A DNA stretch of 64,000 bases from assembly GCF_013394695.1 (NCBI RefSeq), contig NZ_CP058258.1:1446001-1510000 (forward strand). Reading direction: 5' to 3'. This document shows, one piece after another, positions 36,874 through 46,682 of the stretch. The notes beneath the pieces are model-generated. The model ran no database searches. It saw nothing but the letters and a program-made list of their open reading frames with translations, and was not told the DNA's origin. How positions within the stretch are numbered: position 1 is the first letter of the stretch; every line of letters begins with the position of its first letter. A program made the position numbers and the translations under genes. Source of the DNA: Streptococcus sp. oral taxon 061. GTDB taxonomy: Bacteria; Bacillota; Bacilli; Lactobacillales; Streptococcaceae.

Positions 36874-37836
36874 ATGACTAAGAAAATCCTTGTTTTACAT
36901 ACTGGTGGCACTATCTCCATGCAGGCAGATGAATCTGGAGCTGTAAGGACTAGTGTTGATAACCCTATGAACCATATCTCTAATCCTCTAGAAGGTGTCG
37001 AAGTCCATTCCTTGGATTTTTTAAATTTACCTAGCCCACACATCAAGCCCAAGCATATGTTGGCCCTCTACAAAAAAATTAAACAAGAGGCATCGTCCTA
37101 TGATGGTGTTGTGATTACACATGGGACAGATACCCTAGAAGAAACGGCTTATTTCCTCGATACCATGGAAGTCCCTCATATGCCTATCGTCCTGACAGGC
37201 GCTATGAGAAGCTCCAATGAACTAGGAAGCGATGGCGTCTACAATTATCTCAGTGCCCTACGCGTCGCGAGTGACGATAAAGCTGCTGACAAGGGTGTCT
37301 TGGTCGTGATGAATGACGAAATTCACGCTGCTAAGTATGTGACCAAGACGCATACGACGAATGTTAGCACCTTTCAAACACCGACCCATGGCCCTCTTGG
37401 GCTCATTATGAAGCAGGAAATTCTCTACTTCAAAACGGCTGAACCTCGTGTTCGTTTTGACCTTGAGAGCATTCAAGGGTTGGTCCCTATTATCCCTGTT
37501 TATGCGGGCATGACCGATGAACTTCTCGATTTACTTCCTGTTAACCAACTAGATGGATTGATTATTCAGGCTTTTGGCGCTGGAAATGTACCAAAGGAAA
37601 CAGCTGAAAAATTAAAATCTCTCAGTCAAGCAGGACTTCCTATTGCACTAGTCTCACGTTGTTTCAATGGGATTGCAGAACCTGTTTACGCCTACGAAGG
37701 CGGTGGTGTTTGTCTTCAGAATGATGGTGTATATTTTGTAAAAGAACTAAACGCTCAGAAAGCGCGGCTAAAGCTCCTCATTGCAGTTAATGCAGGACTT
37801 AAAGGTGACGAGCTCCGAGCATATATGGAAGGATAA
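36874..37836 (+). CDS. ansA: L-asparaginase
   Basis: A 320-residue type I-like asparaginase, converting asparagine to aspartate and ammonia. Motifs: LVLHTGGTISMQ with the catalytic Thr (about 5-16), VITHGTDTLEETAYFLD (about 80-96) with the second catalytic T-D, and GAMRSSNELGSDG. No signal peptide, so cytoplasmic. The SD is weak (GAGTG). Divergent from the HAD-MazG gene and convergent with ccpA, with a shared terminator. Confidence 0.93.
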   Translation: MTKKILVLHTGGTISMQADESGAVRTSVDNPMNHISNPLEGVEVHSLDFLNLPSPHIKPKHMLALYKKIKQEASSYDGVVITHGTDTLEETAYFLDTMEVPHMPIVLTGAMRSSNELGSDGVYNYLSALRVASDDKAADKGVLVVMNDEIHAAKYVTKTHTTNVSTFQTPTHGPLGLIMKQEILYFKTAEPRVRFDLESIQGLVPIIPVYAGMTDELLDLLPVNQLDGLIIQAFGAGNVPKETAEKLKSLSQAGLPIALVSRCFNGIAEPVYAYEGGGVCLQNDGVYFVKELNAQKARLKLLIAVNAGLKGDELRAYMEG

Positions 37837-37842
37837 GAAAAA

Positions 37843-37870
37843 CCCAGGAAATCAGTTAGATTCCTGGGGA
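37843..37870. terminator. Bidirectional terminator between the asparaginase gene and ccpA
   Basis: CCCAGGAAATC/GATTCCTGGG with one bulged A and loop AGTTA; T-runs on both strands (GGATTTTT and GGTTTTTC). Confidence 0.85.
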
Positions 37871-37876
37871 TTTTTA

Positions 37877-38884
37877 TTACTTTTTGCGAGTTGATTTGCG
37901 TTCTGTCAAACCGTGAGGGAGAAGAACTTCACGTTCCTCCAATTCTTCCTTATGCATAATCTTCGTCAACATACGCATACTGATCGCACCAAGGTCATAC
38001 AAGGGTTGTGCGATAGTTGTCAAATTTGGTCGAGTATAGCGTGCGATTTGAGAATCATCACTTGTAATGATTTCAAAGTCTTCTGGTACTGAAATGCCAT
38101 GGTCAGCCAAACCATTCAAGAGACCTGCCGCCAATTCATCACCAGTCACAATAGCTGCTGTTGCTTTAGAAGAAATCAAGCGTTCTGCCAAGGCATAACC
38201 ATCGTCATAGCGATATTTTGATTCGAATACAAGACCTTCACTATAGTTGACTCCAGCTTCTTTCAAAGCTTCCTTATATCCAACCAAGCGAACCTTACCA
38301 TTGATATCATCAACTAAGGGACCACTCACAAAAGCAATCTTTTTGTTACGTTTCAACAAATGGCGAACAGCATCCGCAGTAGCATTCTTATAGTCAATAT
38401 TGACACTTGGAAGCTGGTGTTCTACATCCACTGTTCCTGCAAGAACCACAGGAGTGCGTGAACGTGAAAACTCTGAACGAATCTTCTCTGTCAAATGATA
38501 GCCCATAAAAATAATACCATCGACTTGTTTTGAAAAGAGTGTGTTGACTACTGCTACTTCTTTTTCATCATCCTCATCGCTATTAGCAAGGACGATGTTG
38601 TATTTGTACATTTCGGCAATATCATCAATCCCTTTTGCCAGAGCAGCGAAATAAGTATTTGTGATATCCGGAATGACAACACCAACAGTTGTTGTTCGTT
38701 TGCTTGCCAAGCCACGAGCTACTGCATTGGGACGATAGTCTAGGCGTTCAATAACCTCTAGAACTTTCTTACGAGTGTTCTCTTTGACATTCTTATTACC
38801 ATTGACTACACGACTGACTGTTGCCATTGAAACTCCTGCTTCTCGGGCAACGTCATAAATTGTTACTGTATCATCTGTGTTCAT
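37877..38884 (-). CDS. ccpA: Catabolite control protein A
   Basis: CcpA, a LacI-family regulator, binds cre sites together with HPr-Ser-P to control carbon use. The 335-residue protein has the LacI helix-turn-helix TIYDVAREAGVSMATVSRVVNG (motif spread over 8-29), the hinge RPNAVARGLASKRTTTVGVV and the periplasmic-binding-like sugar/HPr domain. A cre-like site (38951-38964) lies 67 bp upstream and implies autoregulation; two further cre-like sites precede the surface glycosidases in this window. Confidence 0.97.
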   Translation of the reverse strand: MNTDDTVTIYDVAREAGVSMATVSRVVNGNKNVKENTRKKVLEVIERLDYRPNAVARGLASKRTTTVGVVIPDITNTYFAALAKGIDDIAEMYKYNIVLANSDEDDEKEVAVVNTLFSKQVDGIIFMGYHLTEKIRSEFSRSRTPVVLAGTVDVEHQLPSVNIDYKNATADAVRHLLKRNKKIAFVSGPLVDDINGKVRLVGYKEALKEAGVNYSEGLVFESKYRYDDGYALAERLISSKATAAIVTGDELAAGLLNGLADHGISVPEDFEIITSDDSQIARYTRPNLTTIAQPLYDLGAISMRMLTKIMHKEELEEREVLLPHGLTERKSTRKK

Positions 38885-38950
38885 ACCATTTCCTTTCTAA
38901 TGTTGAAAATTTTGTTTTCATGTTTACACCATTACTAGTTTACCACTAAT

Positions 38951-38964
38951 TGTAAGCATTTTCA
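38951..38964 (-). promoter_or_regulatory. cre-like site upstream of ccpA
   Basis: TGTAAGCATTTTCA on the plus strand differs from the cre consensus TGWAANCGNTNWCA at one position (A for G in the CG core). Confidence 0.6.
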
Positions 38965-39032
38965 AGGGATATATAAAGTTTCTTTGAAAAAATTTCACCG
39001 ATAATCATATTTTTGTAATCAGTTTACTTTTC

Positions 39033-39061
39033 TTGATTTTTAGGCCAGTTTGCAGTATGAT
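39033..39061 (+). promoter_or_regulatory. Promoter of the DUF960 gene
   Basis: TTGATT (39033-39038) and TATGAT (39056-39061), 17-bp spacing, about 26 nt before the start; AGGAGGT lies between. Confidence 0.6.
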
Positions 39062-39087
39062 AATAAAAAATTAAGTAGGAGGTATCA

Positions 39088-39405
39088 ATGGCTTTTACGG
39101 ATTCACATAGACGTTGTGCCAGCTTTGGTGTGGTAACCAATCTCCCAGACGATGTCATCGACTCAATCTGGTATATTATCGATCATTTTTTAAAGCATGT
39201 ATTTGAACTAGAAGATGAGTTAGAATTTCAACTTTTAAACAGTAACGGTTTCATCACCTTCCGTTTTTCAAGCGAGCATCTACCTACAACGATTGACTTC
39301 GATTTTAATCATCCCTTTGACCCATTGTATCCACCGAAAGTACTTGTTATGGATATGGACGGCAAGGAAACTATCCTCCTCCCTGAAGAAAATGACCTAT
39401 TTTAA
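39088..39405 (+). CDS. DUF960 family protein
   Basis: A 105-residue acidic protein without a signal or membrane segment, matching the DUF960 family found in lactic acid bacteria: SHRRCASFGVVTNLPDDVIDSIWYIID near the start and FRFSSEHLP in the middle. No function is known. It is a single-gene unit with its own promoter and terminator. I see no catalytic motif. Confidence 0.75.
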   Translation: MAFTDSHRRCASFGVVTNLPDDVIDSIWYIIDHFLKHVFELEDELEFQLLNSNGFITFRFSSEHLPTTIDFDFNHPFDPLYPPKVLVMDMDGKETILLPEENDLF

Positions 39406-39432
39406 AAACTCTAGCCTTCTGACTAGAGTTTT
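39405..39432. terminator. Terminator after the DUF960 gene
   Basis: AAAACTCTAG/CTAGAGTTTT, a perfect 10-bp stem with an 8-nt loop, then TTATTTTTTTT. It also serves as the end of the convergent folate operon. Confidence 0.9.
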
Positions 39433-39440
39433 ATTTTTTT

Positions 39441-40724
39441 TTAATAAACAGAACGACTGACTACGATGCCACTCGGTTTTTTAAATTCTAAATCAAGATA
39501 GTCCTGATAAGTCCCAGGAACGATAAAACCTTGGGGACTCAGGATATCTGTTCCAGCCTCCCCAACAATAGAGTCGGCTAATAGAACACAGTTGGTACTG
39601 AGAACAAAGTAGGTTTTAAATTTAGAGGATGTGAACTTATAGAGTGTCGCATCAGCCTCGTGTTTCAGCTGATAAGAGTAGGTATGTTTGACCTCTCCTT
39701 CCCTTCTTTTCAGCAGTTGTGAACTTGGCTCCCAAGGTATCAAGAGGCTTTCTATCTCTCTCAATCGTTCTTCGATGGCTTTTTTCTGTTGTTCAGACAG
39801 GCTTAAACCATAGGCGAATAGGGTTTTCTGGCTTTCTCTCTTACAAAGTTCAATATATTTTTCACGATTAGCCTTAAATAATACTCCGTCACCGATTGTC
39901 CCAAACAAGCGCTCTGAGTGAGGGTCATAAGAACCGTAGGAAATAACCTGACCTTGGTAGCAAATATCTACATGGCCCATGGCCAAGAAGAAGGATGATT
40001 CTGAAGTATGGATGAAAATTTCTAAGTCAACAGATTTTTCATTTTTTCTCTCCAAATGCACTTCGTTTTCTTCTACCTGATGAGTAGATAACCTTTCATT
40101 CCATCGTCGTAAGGTACTGATGGGAATCAAGGCTGTCATAAATATAGGCAGGGTCATTCTCATTCTACGCTTGAGCTTAGGATTGCTTCTCCCTTTTTCA
40201 AAAAAGAATCCATCCCTGACACTGCTTGCCCCCAACATGATCAAGTAAAAACCAAGTAAGAGCAATTCAAAATTTGTCGCATCATGAAAAGGGGAAATAC
40301 TATAGAGACCAAATCCCATCATCCACAAAGCATCAAATAAATAATTAATCCTCGGATGAATATGATTTTTCCGGTATAGCAACCAGGTAATCAGACTGAT
40401 TAGACCTGTAAAAAGCTGATAACTTCCAATGATAACAACCAAGAAATAGAGAGCTATCCCTTGCAAGATGACTGAGTCAAATAGAATGACTGCAAGAAAG
40501 AGCTTGGCTAGAGTTACAAATATATTTTCTCTACGGGACTTTTCTTGAAACCATCGCGTCAATAGTTGCCAAACTGCTGACAAGAAAAAGTAGGCCATCA
40601 GGAGTTGGTAACCCAGTATTGGAACTACCTGCCCAAAACAAACCAAGAGAAGGCCTAAGACAATAGCTACAAGACCTTCCCCTATACTTTTCCATTTACT
40701 ATAAGTTTCAGAAACCTTGGCCAT
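39441..40724 (-). CDS. DUF308-type membrane protein with a probable permuted papain-like C-terminal domain
   Basis: A 427-residue protein in two parts. Residues 1-205 hold about six membrane segments with HdeD/DUF308-like spacing ([34 protein letters not shown]). From about 232 the protein is soluble. It has [15 protein letters not shown] (H251), [32 protein letters not shown] and [13 protein letters not shown] (C379). The order GH ... YG ... LxLSxxQ ... NC is that of DUF4105-like permuted NlpC/P60 (papain-fold) domains, which include lipoprotein N-acyltransferases (Lnb). That match is from memory and unproven. It overlaps folBK by 17 nt and is the last gene of the folate operon, but nothing ties it to folate. 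Function unknown. Confidence 0.7.
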   Translation of the reverse strand: MAKVSETYSKWKSIGEGLVAIVLGLLLVCFGQVVPILGYQLLMAYFFLSAVWQLLTRWFQEKSRRENIFVTLAKLFLAVILFDSVILQGIALYFLVVIIGSYQLFTGLISLITWLLYRKNHIHPRINYLFDALWMMGFGLYSISPFHDATNFELLLLGFYLIMLGASSVRDGFFFEKGRSNPKLKRRMRMTLPIFMTALIPISTLRRWNERLSTHQVEENEVHLERKNEKSVDLEIFIHTSESSFFLAMGHVDICYQGQVISYGSYDPHSERLFGTIGDGVLFKANREKYIELCKRESQKTLFAYGLSLSEQQKKAIEERLREIESLLIPWEPSSQLLKRREGEVKHTYSYQLKHEADATLYKFTSSKFKTYFVLSTNCVLLADSIVGEAGTDILSPQGFIVPGTYQDYLDLEFKKPSGIVVSRSVY

Positions 40725-41538
40725 TTTCTTTCTCCAATTGACGATATAAGTGACGTATCGGTTGCCCTAGCACTGGATGGATAAAATGAGGTGCTATTTC
40801 TTGAAGGGATTCTAGGACAAAGAGGCGCTCAGCGATATAAGGATGAGGTAAGATGAGGTCATCTGTATAGATAACTTGATCCTCTACAAAGAGCAAGTCC
40901 AAGTCAATCAAGCGAGGTCCCCAATGCACTTCTCTAACCCGACCCATCTCTGATTCAATACTTAACAAAGTATTTAACAAGATTGGCGCCGGCAACCAAG
41001 TTTCCACCTCAATGACTTGATTAGCAAAGCTATCTTGCTCTACCCCGCCCCAAGGCTCAGTCGTAATTACGCTAGACTCCTTGAGAACATGGATGCCACG
41101 AGCTCGCATTTTGTCAATCGCTTGCTCAAGATTAGCTGTCTTATCACCCATATTACTTCCTAGAGCGATAAAAGCTCTTTGTTTACGACGGTGAATAGTT
41201 ACTGAACAGGTTTCTAGCGGTAGATGAATAGGCGCCCATGGTTTTTTGAGTTCCAGTTTAATTTCTTGAACTATTGGATAGGTTTCAAAAGTGCGCTCTA
41301 CTAGTTTATAGGCTACTGTTTCAATCAGGTCTTCAGTGGTTTCCTGGAACCAAGTCGTCCATTGCTGACAAAGTTCTCCATAGTGAATTGAAGATTCTAA
41401 GTCCAGCTCCGTCGCAGCCTTGGTCATATCATAGGATAAGCTAGCTGAAATGACAAACTTTTGCCCTAATTCCTTCTCACTAGAGAAGAGTCCATGAAAG
41501 GCGAAAACTTCCAGATCCTTAATGCGCAATTGATCCAT
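40708..41538 (-). CDS. folBK: Bifunctional dihydroneopterin aldolase / HPPK (SulD)
   Basis: A 276-residue fusion. Residues 1-118 are dihydroneopterin aldolase FolB ([41 protein letters not shown]), and 122-270 are 6-hydroxymethyl-dihydropterin pyrophosphokinase FolK ([51 protein letters not shown]). Together they make the pterin diphosphate that FolP joins to p-aminobenzoate. The fusion is the pneumococcal SulD. It lies 40 nt after folE. Confidence 0.95.
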   Translation of the reverse strand: MDQLRIKDLEVFAFHGLFSSEKELGQKFVISASLSYDMTKAATELDLESSIHYGELCQQWTTWFQETTEDLIETVAYKLVERTFETYPIVQEIKLELKKPWAPIHLPLETCSVTIHRRKQRAFIALGSNMGDKTANLEQAIDKMRARGIHVLKESSVITTEPWGGVEQDSFANQVIEVETWLPAPILLNTLLSIESEMGRVREVHWGPRLIDLDLLFVEDQVIYTDDLILPHPYIAERLFVLESLQEIAPHFIHPVLGQPIRHLYRQLEKENGQGF

Positions 41539-41578
41539 AACTAGTCCTTTCTAGAAAAATCTACTTAAAACAGATTTT

Positions 41579-42133
41579 TTATAGCCCCATGAGACGGTAT
41601 GCTTGATCTCGGAGGTCTTTATCCGTTTCAAAGACTCCACGAGATACTGTTGTCAAGGTTGCAGTTCCTGGTTTTCGGACACCTCGCATACTCATACACA
41701 TATGCTCTGCTTCAATGACAACAAAAGCTCCCTTAGCACCTAGGTATTCCATCAAAGCATCTGCCACTTCGATATTCAAGCGTTCTTGAATCTGTGGTTT
41801 TTTTGCATAAACTTCAACTGTACGTGCAAGCTTCGACAAACCTGCTACACGTCCATCTGGGATGTAAGCAATATGGGCTTTCCCATAAAATGGCAAGAAG
41901 TGGTGTTCACACATGGTATGGAAAAAAATATCCTTTTCCACTACCATATTGTCATCAATAATCTCAAAGGATTTTGACAAATATTCCTCTGCAGTTTGAC
42001 CAAGTCCTGAAAAAATCTCTTGATACATGCGAGCTACACGAGCTGGTGTCTCCTGCAATCCCTCACGGTTGATATCTTCGCCGACCGCTTCGATAATCAT
42101 TTTTACAGCCGTCTCAATTTTTTGTGTATCCAT
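41579..42133 (-). CDS. folE: GTP cyclohydrolase I
   Basis: FolE opens GTP to dihydroneopterin triphosphate, the first step of folate synthesis. The 184-residue protein has the zinc-ligand motif [19 protein letters not shown] (Cys and His near 110-113), [22 protein letters not shown] and the late [16 protein letters not shown] with the second Zn cysteine. Gap of 3 nt to folC. Length is standard. Confidence 0.97.
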   Translation of the reverse strand: MDTQKIETAVKMIIEAVGEDINREGLQETPARVARMYQEIFSGLGQTAEEYLSKSFEIIDDNMVVEKDIFFHTMCEHHFLPFYGKAHIAYIPDGRVAGLSKLARTVEVYAKKPQIQERLNIEVADALMEYLGAKGAFVVIEAEHMCMSMRGVRKPGTATLTTVSRGVFETDKDLRDQAYRLMGL

Positions 42134-42136
42134 TCT

Positions 42137-43435
42137 CTAGTTTTTCCTCTCCATTAGATAGGCTCGCACCTGGCTCAAGAAATACAAGGAGCCCGTTACT
42201 ATCCTAACTGTTTTTTTCTCTTCAATATCTATCATACTTTGGTCTAGAAATGCCTGCCAACTTTGGTAGTTTAAATTTCTAGAATGAGCTGCCTGTTTTA
42301 GCACCTCTTCGTCTGTCGCTCGACCATCATCAAAATGTGTTAGTGTAAGATTAGTATCTGGTAAGGCCTCTAATAAATCTAACATATCCTCTAAAGCCTT
42401 GGTTTTAATACAAGTAAAGAGGATTTCCTTGTGATAGTCAGCAAATCGTTCTTTCAGGGTAGCTAATAAAGCTTTGATTGCATGGGGGTTGTGGGCCCCA
42501 TCTAAAATCATCAAGGGTTTTCTAGAAACAACTTCTAAACGTCCAGGCCAGCTTGTTTCCTCTAAAGCTTGAGCCACTAAATCATTTTCTGGCAATTCTC
42601 GCCCAGTCTCATGACAATAGGCATCCAACAAAGTTAGTGCCATTCCAGCATTCTCTATCTGGTGCAAACCAAGCAGACCTGTTTGAAAGCGACCTTGTCT
42701 AACAGAACTTGTATAGTCAAATATCTCTCCAGTGACAATACTTTCATGATGGCTAACCTGATAGGCATCCCCATAGAACAGGCTAGGAGCCTCTTTCGCT
42801 TTCGCAATCTGGTCAATAACCTCCATAGCTTCTGGGACAATATGACCAGTCACTATAGGGATTCCTTGCTTGATAATTCCTGCCTTCTGCTCTGCGATGG
42901 CTTCCAAGCTATCCCCTAAAAGCGCTACATGGTCTAATCCAATGGTCGTAATACCTGTTAAGATAGGCTGGCAAACATTGGTGCTATCCAAGAGTCCACC
43001 CATACCAACTTCCATAATCGCCACATCGACTCGCTCAGAAGCAAAATAATCATAGGCTATAGCAGTGATAATCTCGAATTCTGTCGTTCCCTGCAAGGCA
43101 GGAGCGTACTCCCCTTCAAGTAGTGAGCGATATTCCGACATTAAGACTTCTAGTTTAGCTTCTGGGATTGACTCCCCATTAATGGCTATCTGATCCGTAT
43201 AATGAATCAGATAGGGAGAGCTAAAGACACCAACTCTTAGTCCCATCTTTTCCAACATATTTTTCAAAAAAGCTATGGTAGATCCCTTGCCATTGGTTCC
43301 ACCGATGTGGATAACCTTGAGCTTAAGATGGGGATTGCCACGTAAAGCTAAAAGCTCTACCATTCTTTCCAAACCAAAATGAGGTTGATCTGTCCGATAG
43401 TTTGCTATCCACTGATTCGTTTCGTTTTTATTCAT
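42137..43435 (-). CDS. folC: Folylpolyglutamate synthase / dihydrofolate synthase
   Basis: FolC adds glutamate to dihydropteroate and folates. The 432 residues carry the Mur-ligase-like P-loop IGGTNGKGSTIAFLKNML (about 46-63), VFSSPYLIHYTDQIAINGE, EVGMGGLLDSTNV, GLDHVALLGDS and LILDGAHNPHA. Length is normal. It is 1 nt after folP and 3 nt before folE in the operon. Confidence 0.96.
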   Translation of the reverse strand: MNKNETNQWIANYRTDQPHFGLERMVELLALRGNPHLKLKVIHIGGTNGKGSTIAFLKNMLEKMGLRVGVFSSPYLIHYTDQIAINGESIPEAKLEVLMSEYRSLLEGEYAPALQGTTEFEIITAIAYDYFASERVDVAIMEVGMGGLLDSTNVCQPILTGITTIGLDHVALLGDSLEAIAEQKAGIIKQGIPIVTGHIVPEAMEVIDQIAKAKEAPSLFYGDAYQVSHHESIVTGEIFDYTSSVRQGRFQTGLLGLHQIENAGMALTLLDAYCHETGRELPENDLVAQALEETSWPGRLEVVSRKPLMILDGAHNPHAIKALLATLKERFADYHKEILFTCIKTKALEDMLDLLEALPDTNLTLTHFDDGRATDEEVLKQAAHSRNLNYQSWQAFLDQSMIDIEEKKTVRIVTGSLYFLSQVRAYLMERKN

Positions 43436-43436
43436 C

Positions 43437-44390
<954 letters not shown>

Positions 44391-44485
44391 TCAAATTTCA
44401 TTTAGATTGGTATTCCTCTATTTTACTGTTTTTTTTGGATTCTGTCCAATTATCCCTCAGTACTCTTTAACTTTAAAAGAGCGCA

Positions 44486-44513
44486 AAAAAGGAGAACCTG
44501 AGTCCTCCTTTTT
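44486..44513 (-). terminator. Terminator of pgk
   Basis: AAAAAGGAG/CTCCTTTTT, a 9-bp stem with a 10-nt loop; the minus strand ends in TTTTTTG. It lies 8 nt after the pgk stop. Confidence 0.88.
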
Positions 44514-44521
44514 CTATATTC

Positions 44522-45721
44522 TTATTTTTCAGTCAATGCTGCAAGTCCTGGAAGAACTTTACCTTCAAGAAGTTCCATTGAAGCTCCACCACCAGTAGAG
44601 ATCCATGAGAACTTGTCTGCACGGCCAAGGTTAATCGCTGCGGCAGCTGAGTCACCACCACCGATGATTGATTTAACGCCTGGTTGTTTCACGATAGCGT
44701 CCATCACACCGATTGTACCAGCTTGGAAGTCAGGGTTTTCAAATACACCCATAGGTCCGTTCCATACAACTGTTTTCGCACCAGTCAATGCTTCATCGAA
44801 TTTAGCGATAGATTTTGGACCGATGTCAAGACCAAGGAAGCCTGGGTCTACTGCTTCACCTTCAGTGTCTTTCACTTCAGTGTAGTCAGCAAATGCATTT
44901 GCTTCTTTTGAGTCAACTGGCAAGATCAATTTGCCGTTTGCTTTTTCAAGAAGAGCTTTCGCAACATCCAATTTGTCTTCTTCTACAAGTGAGTTACCGA
45001 TTTCGATTCCTTGTGCTTTGTAGAATGTGTAAGTCATACCACCACCGATAAGAACTTTATCAGCTTTTTCAAGCAAGTTTTCGATAACACCGATTTTGTC
45101 TGAAACTTTTGAACCACCAAGGATAGCCACGAATGGACGTTCTGGAGCTTCAACAGCTTCTTGGATGTATGCAATTTCGTTTTCAAGAAGGAATCCAGCA
45201 ACTGCTTTTTCAACGTTTGCTGAGATACCAACATTAGATGCATGTGCACGGTGAGCTGTACCGAATGCATCGTTTACGAAGATACCATCTCCAAGTGATG
45301 CCCAGTATTTACCAAGTTCAGGATCGTTTTTAGATTCTTTCTTACCGTCAACATCTTCAAAACGAGTGTTTTCAACCAAAAGAACTTGTCCATCTTCAAG
45401 AGCGTTGATAGCTGCTTCCAATTCAGCACCACGAGTTACACCTGGAAGGAAAGTAACTTCTTGACCCAATTTAGCAGCCAAGTCAGCAGCTACAGGAGCA
45501 AGTGATTTACCAGCTTTGTCTGCTTCTTCTTTTACACGTCCAAGGTGAGAGAAAAGAATCGCACGTCCACCTTGTTCAAGGATGTACTTGATAGTTGGAA
45601 GAGCTGCAGTGATACGGTTGTCATTAGTAATCACGCCATCTTTTACAGGAACGTTGAAGTCAACACGAACGAGAACTTTTTTCCCTTTCAACTCAACGTC
45701 TTTAACAGTCAATTTTGCCAT
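44522..45721 (-). CDS. pgk: Phosphoglycerate kinase
   Basis: Glycolytic PGK makes ATP from 1,3-bisphosphoglycerate. The 399 residues show [14 protein letters not shown] (about 15-28), [62 protein letters not shown] and the C-terminal [21 protein letters not shown] precedes the ATG. An extended -10 (45755-45763) lies about 35 nt upstream. Single-gene unit. Confidence 0.98.
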   Translation of the reverse strand: MAKLTVKDVELKGKKVLVRVDFNVPVKDGVITNDNRITAALPTIKYILEQGGRAILFSHLGRVKEEADKAGKSLAPVAADLAAKLGQEVTFLPGVTRGAELEAAINALEDGQVLLVENTRFEDVDGKKESKNDPELGKYWASLGDGIFVNDAFGTAHRAHASNVGISANVEKAVAGFLLENEIAYIQEAVEAPERPFVAILGGSKVSDKIGVIENLLEKADKVLIGGGMTYTFYKAQGIEIGNSLVEEDKLDVAKALLEKANGKLILPVDSKEANAFADYTEVKDTEGEAVDPGFLGLDIGPKSIAKFDEALTGAKTVVWNGPMGVFENPDFQAGTIGVMDAIVKQPGVKSIIGGGDSAAAAINLGRADKFSWISTGGGASMELLEGKVLPGLAALTEK

Positions 45722-45754
45722 TTGGAAAGACTCCTTAATTTTTTTTACGTGTTA

Positions 45755-45763
45755 ATTATATCA
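45755..45763 (-). promoter_or_regulatory. Extended -10 promoter of pgk
   Basis: Minus-strand TGATATAAT, a perfect extended -10; no strong -35 at the right distance. Confidence 0.6.
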
Positions 45764-45812
45764 CAAAATCAATAAAAGAGATAGCAAAACCTTAAACTTT
45801 TCCAGTTCTTTA

Positions 45813-45841
45813 TTGCCCTTTATTTCTTATTGTTTTATAAT
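45813..45841 (+). promoter_or_regulatory. Promoter of the CPBP-like gene
   Basis: TTGCCC (45813-45818) and TATAAT (45836-45841), 17-bp spacing. Confidence 0.6.
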
Positions 45842-45865
45842 AAAAAATAAGATAAGGAGCGCTAA

Positions 45866-46573
45866 ATGATGAAAAATACTCTAACAGATAAGCAAAAAGA
45901 GGCAGATTCAGACCTCAATATCATTGCCATTTTGACAATTCTTTCGTTTATAGGATACATCCTTTTCCAAAAACAAATACTTGATTTCTCTCACCAAACA
46001 GAGTTTTCCATCTGGATTCGTCTTCTTTTTCTCGCAACTCTCCAGTTTTGTGTTGCTGGATTGGGGACGAGCATTGTAATGATTCGAAGAAAAGAAAGCT
46101 GGAAACAATATGGTTTGCTAGCTAAACATCTCCTCCCAACCATTATTCAGACCGCTGCTATCTGTCTCCCCTTACTTCTTTTTCTCATCAGTAGAGGGCA
46201 GATTCATTCCTATCTCCCTTTTCAATCCATCCTCTTAACCAGAGAAGTTCTGGCAAGTTCTTTTCCGACAAATATCTTGGGGTTCCTCCTTATTGGACTT
46301 ATCTGGGGATTCTGGGAAGGTTTTAATTATGTTGTCATTGCAAACAAAATTAACTGTCGCTTTCCATCACATCAGACTTGGCTTGATTACGGAGCCTTGA
46401 CTTGTGCTCTTATCTGTCTGATGATTCATGGGATGATTAGCTTTCATCTCCATGCCATTTTAGAGGCTTTGTCTGTTTTTATCTTGATTTATGGTATGCT
46501 CGTCATTCAAAAGAGAACAGGTAACTCTTGGGGTTGTATTTTTATCTTCCTATTCATTTGGAACGCATTTTAA
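45866..46573 (+). CDS. CPBP-like (CAAX protease-like) membrane protein
   Basis: A 235-residue membrane protein with about six hydrophobic segments. The second half has a W-E-G-F-N block (GLIWGFWEGFNYVVI), LMIHGMISFH and a terminal FIWNAF, an order reminiscent of the CPBP intramembrane protease motifs EExxxR, FxxxH and HxxxN, but the first motif has one Glu and no Arg, so catalysis is doubtful. SD AAGGAG precedes the first of two ATGs. Single-gene unit. Function unknown. Confidence 0.6.
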   Translation: MMKNTLTDKQKEADSDLNIIAILTILSFIGYILFQKQILDFSHQTEFSIWIRLLFLATLQFCVAGLGTSIVMIRRKESWKQYGLLAKHLLPTIIQTAAICLPLLLFLISRGQIHSYLPFQSILLTREVLASSFPTNILGFLLIGLIWGFWEGFNYVVIANKINCRFPSHQTWLDYGALTCALICLMIHGMISFHLHAILEALSVFILIYGMLVIQKRTGNSWGCIFIFLFIWNAF

Positions 46574-46609
46574 CCCCCAAAACAAGATTTTCACTTTTTA
46601 AACTCAAAA

Positions 46610-46641
46610 AAAGATTTGACTCTATTATGAATCAAATCTTT
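46610..46641. terminator. Bidirectional terminator between the CPBP-like gene and endoD
   Basis: AAAGATTTGA/TCAAATCTTT, 10-bp stem with a 12-nt loop, T-runs on both sides. Confidence 0.85.
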
Positions 46642-46682
46642 CTTTTTATTTCTAAGAAGTTACATTAAGCAAAGTTATTAAC

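Noticed and set aside
45866-46573. A true CPBP intramembrane protease
   Set aside because: Motif 1 lacks the second Glu and the Arg; kept only as CPBP-like.
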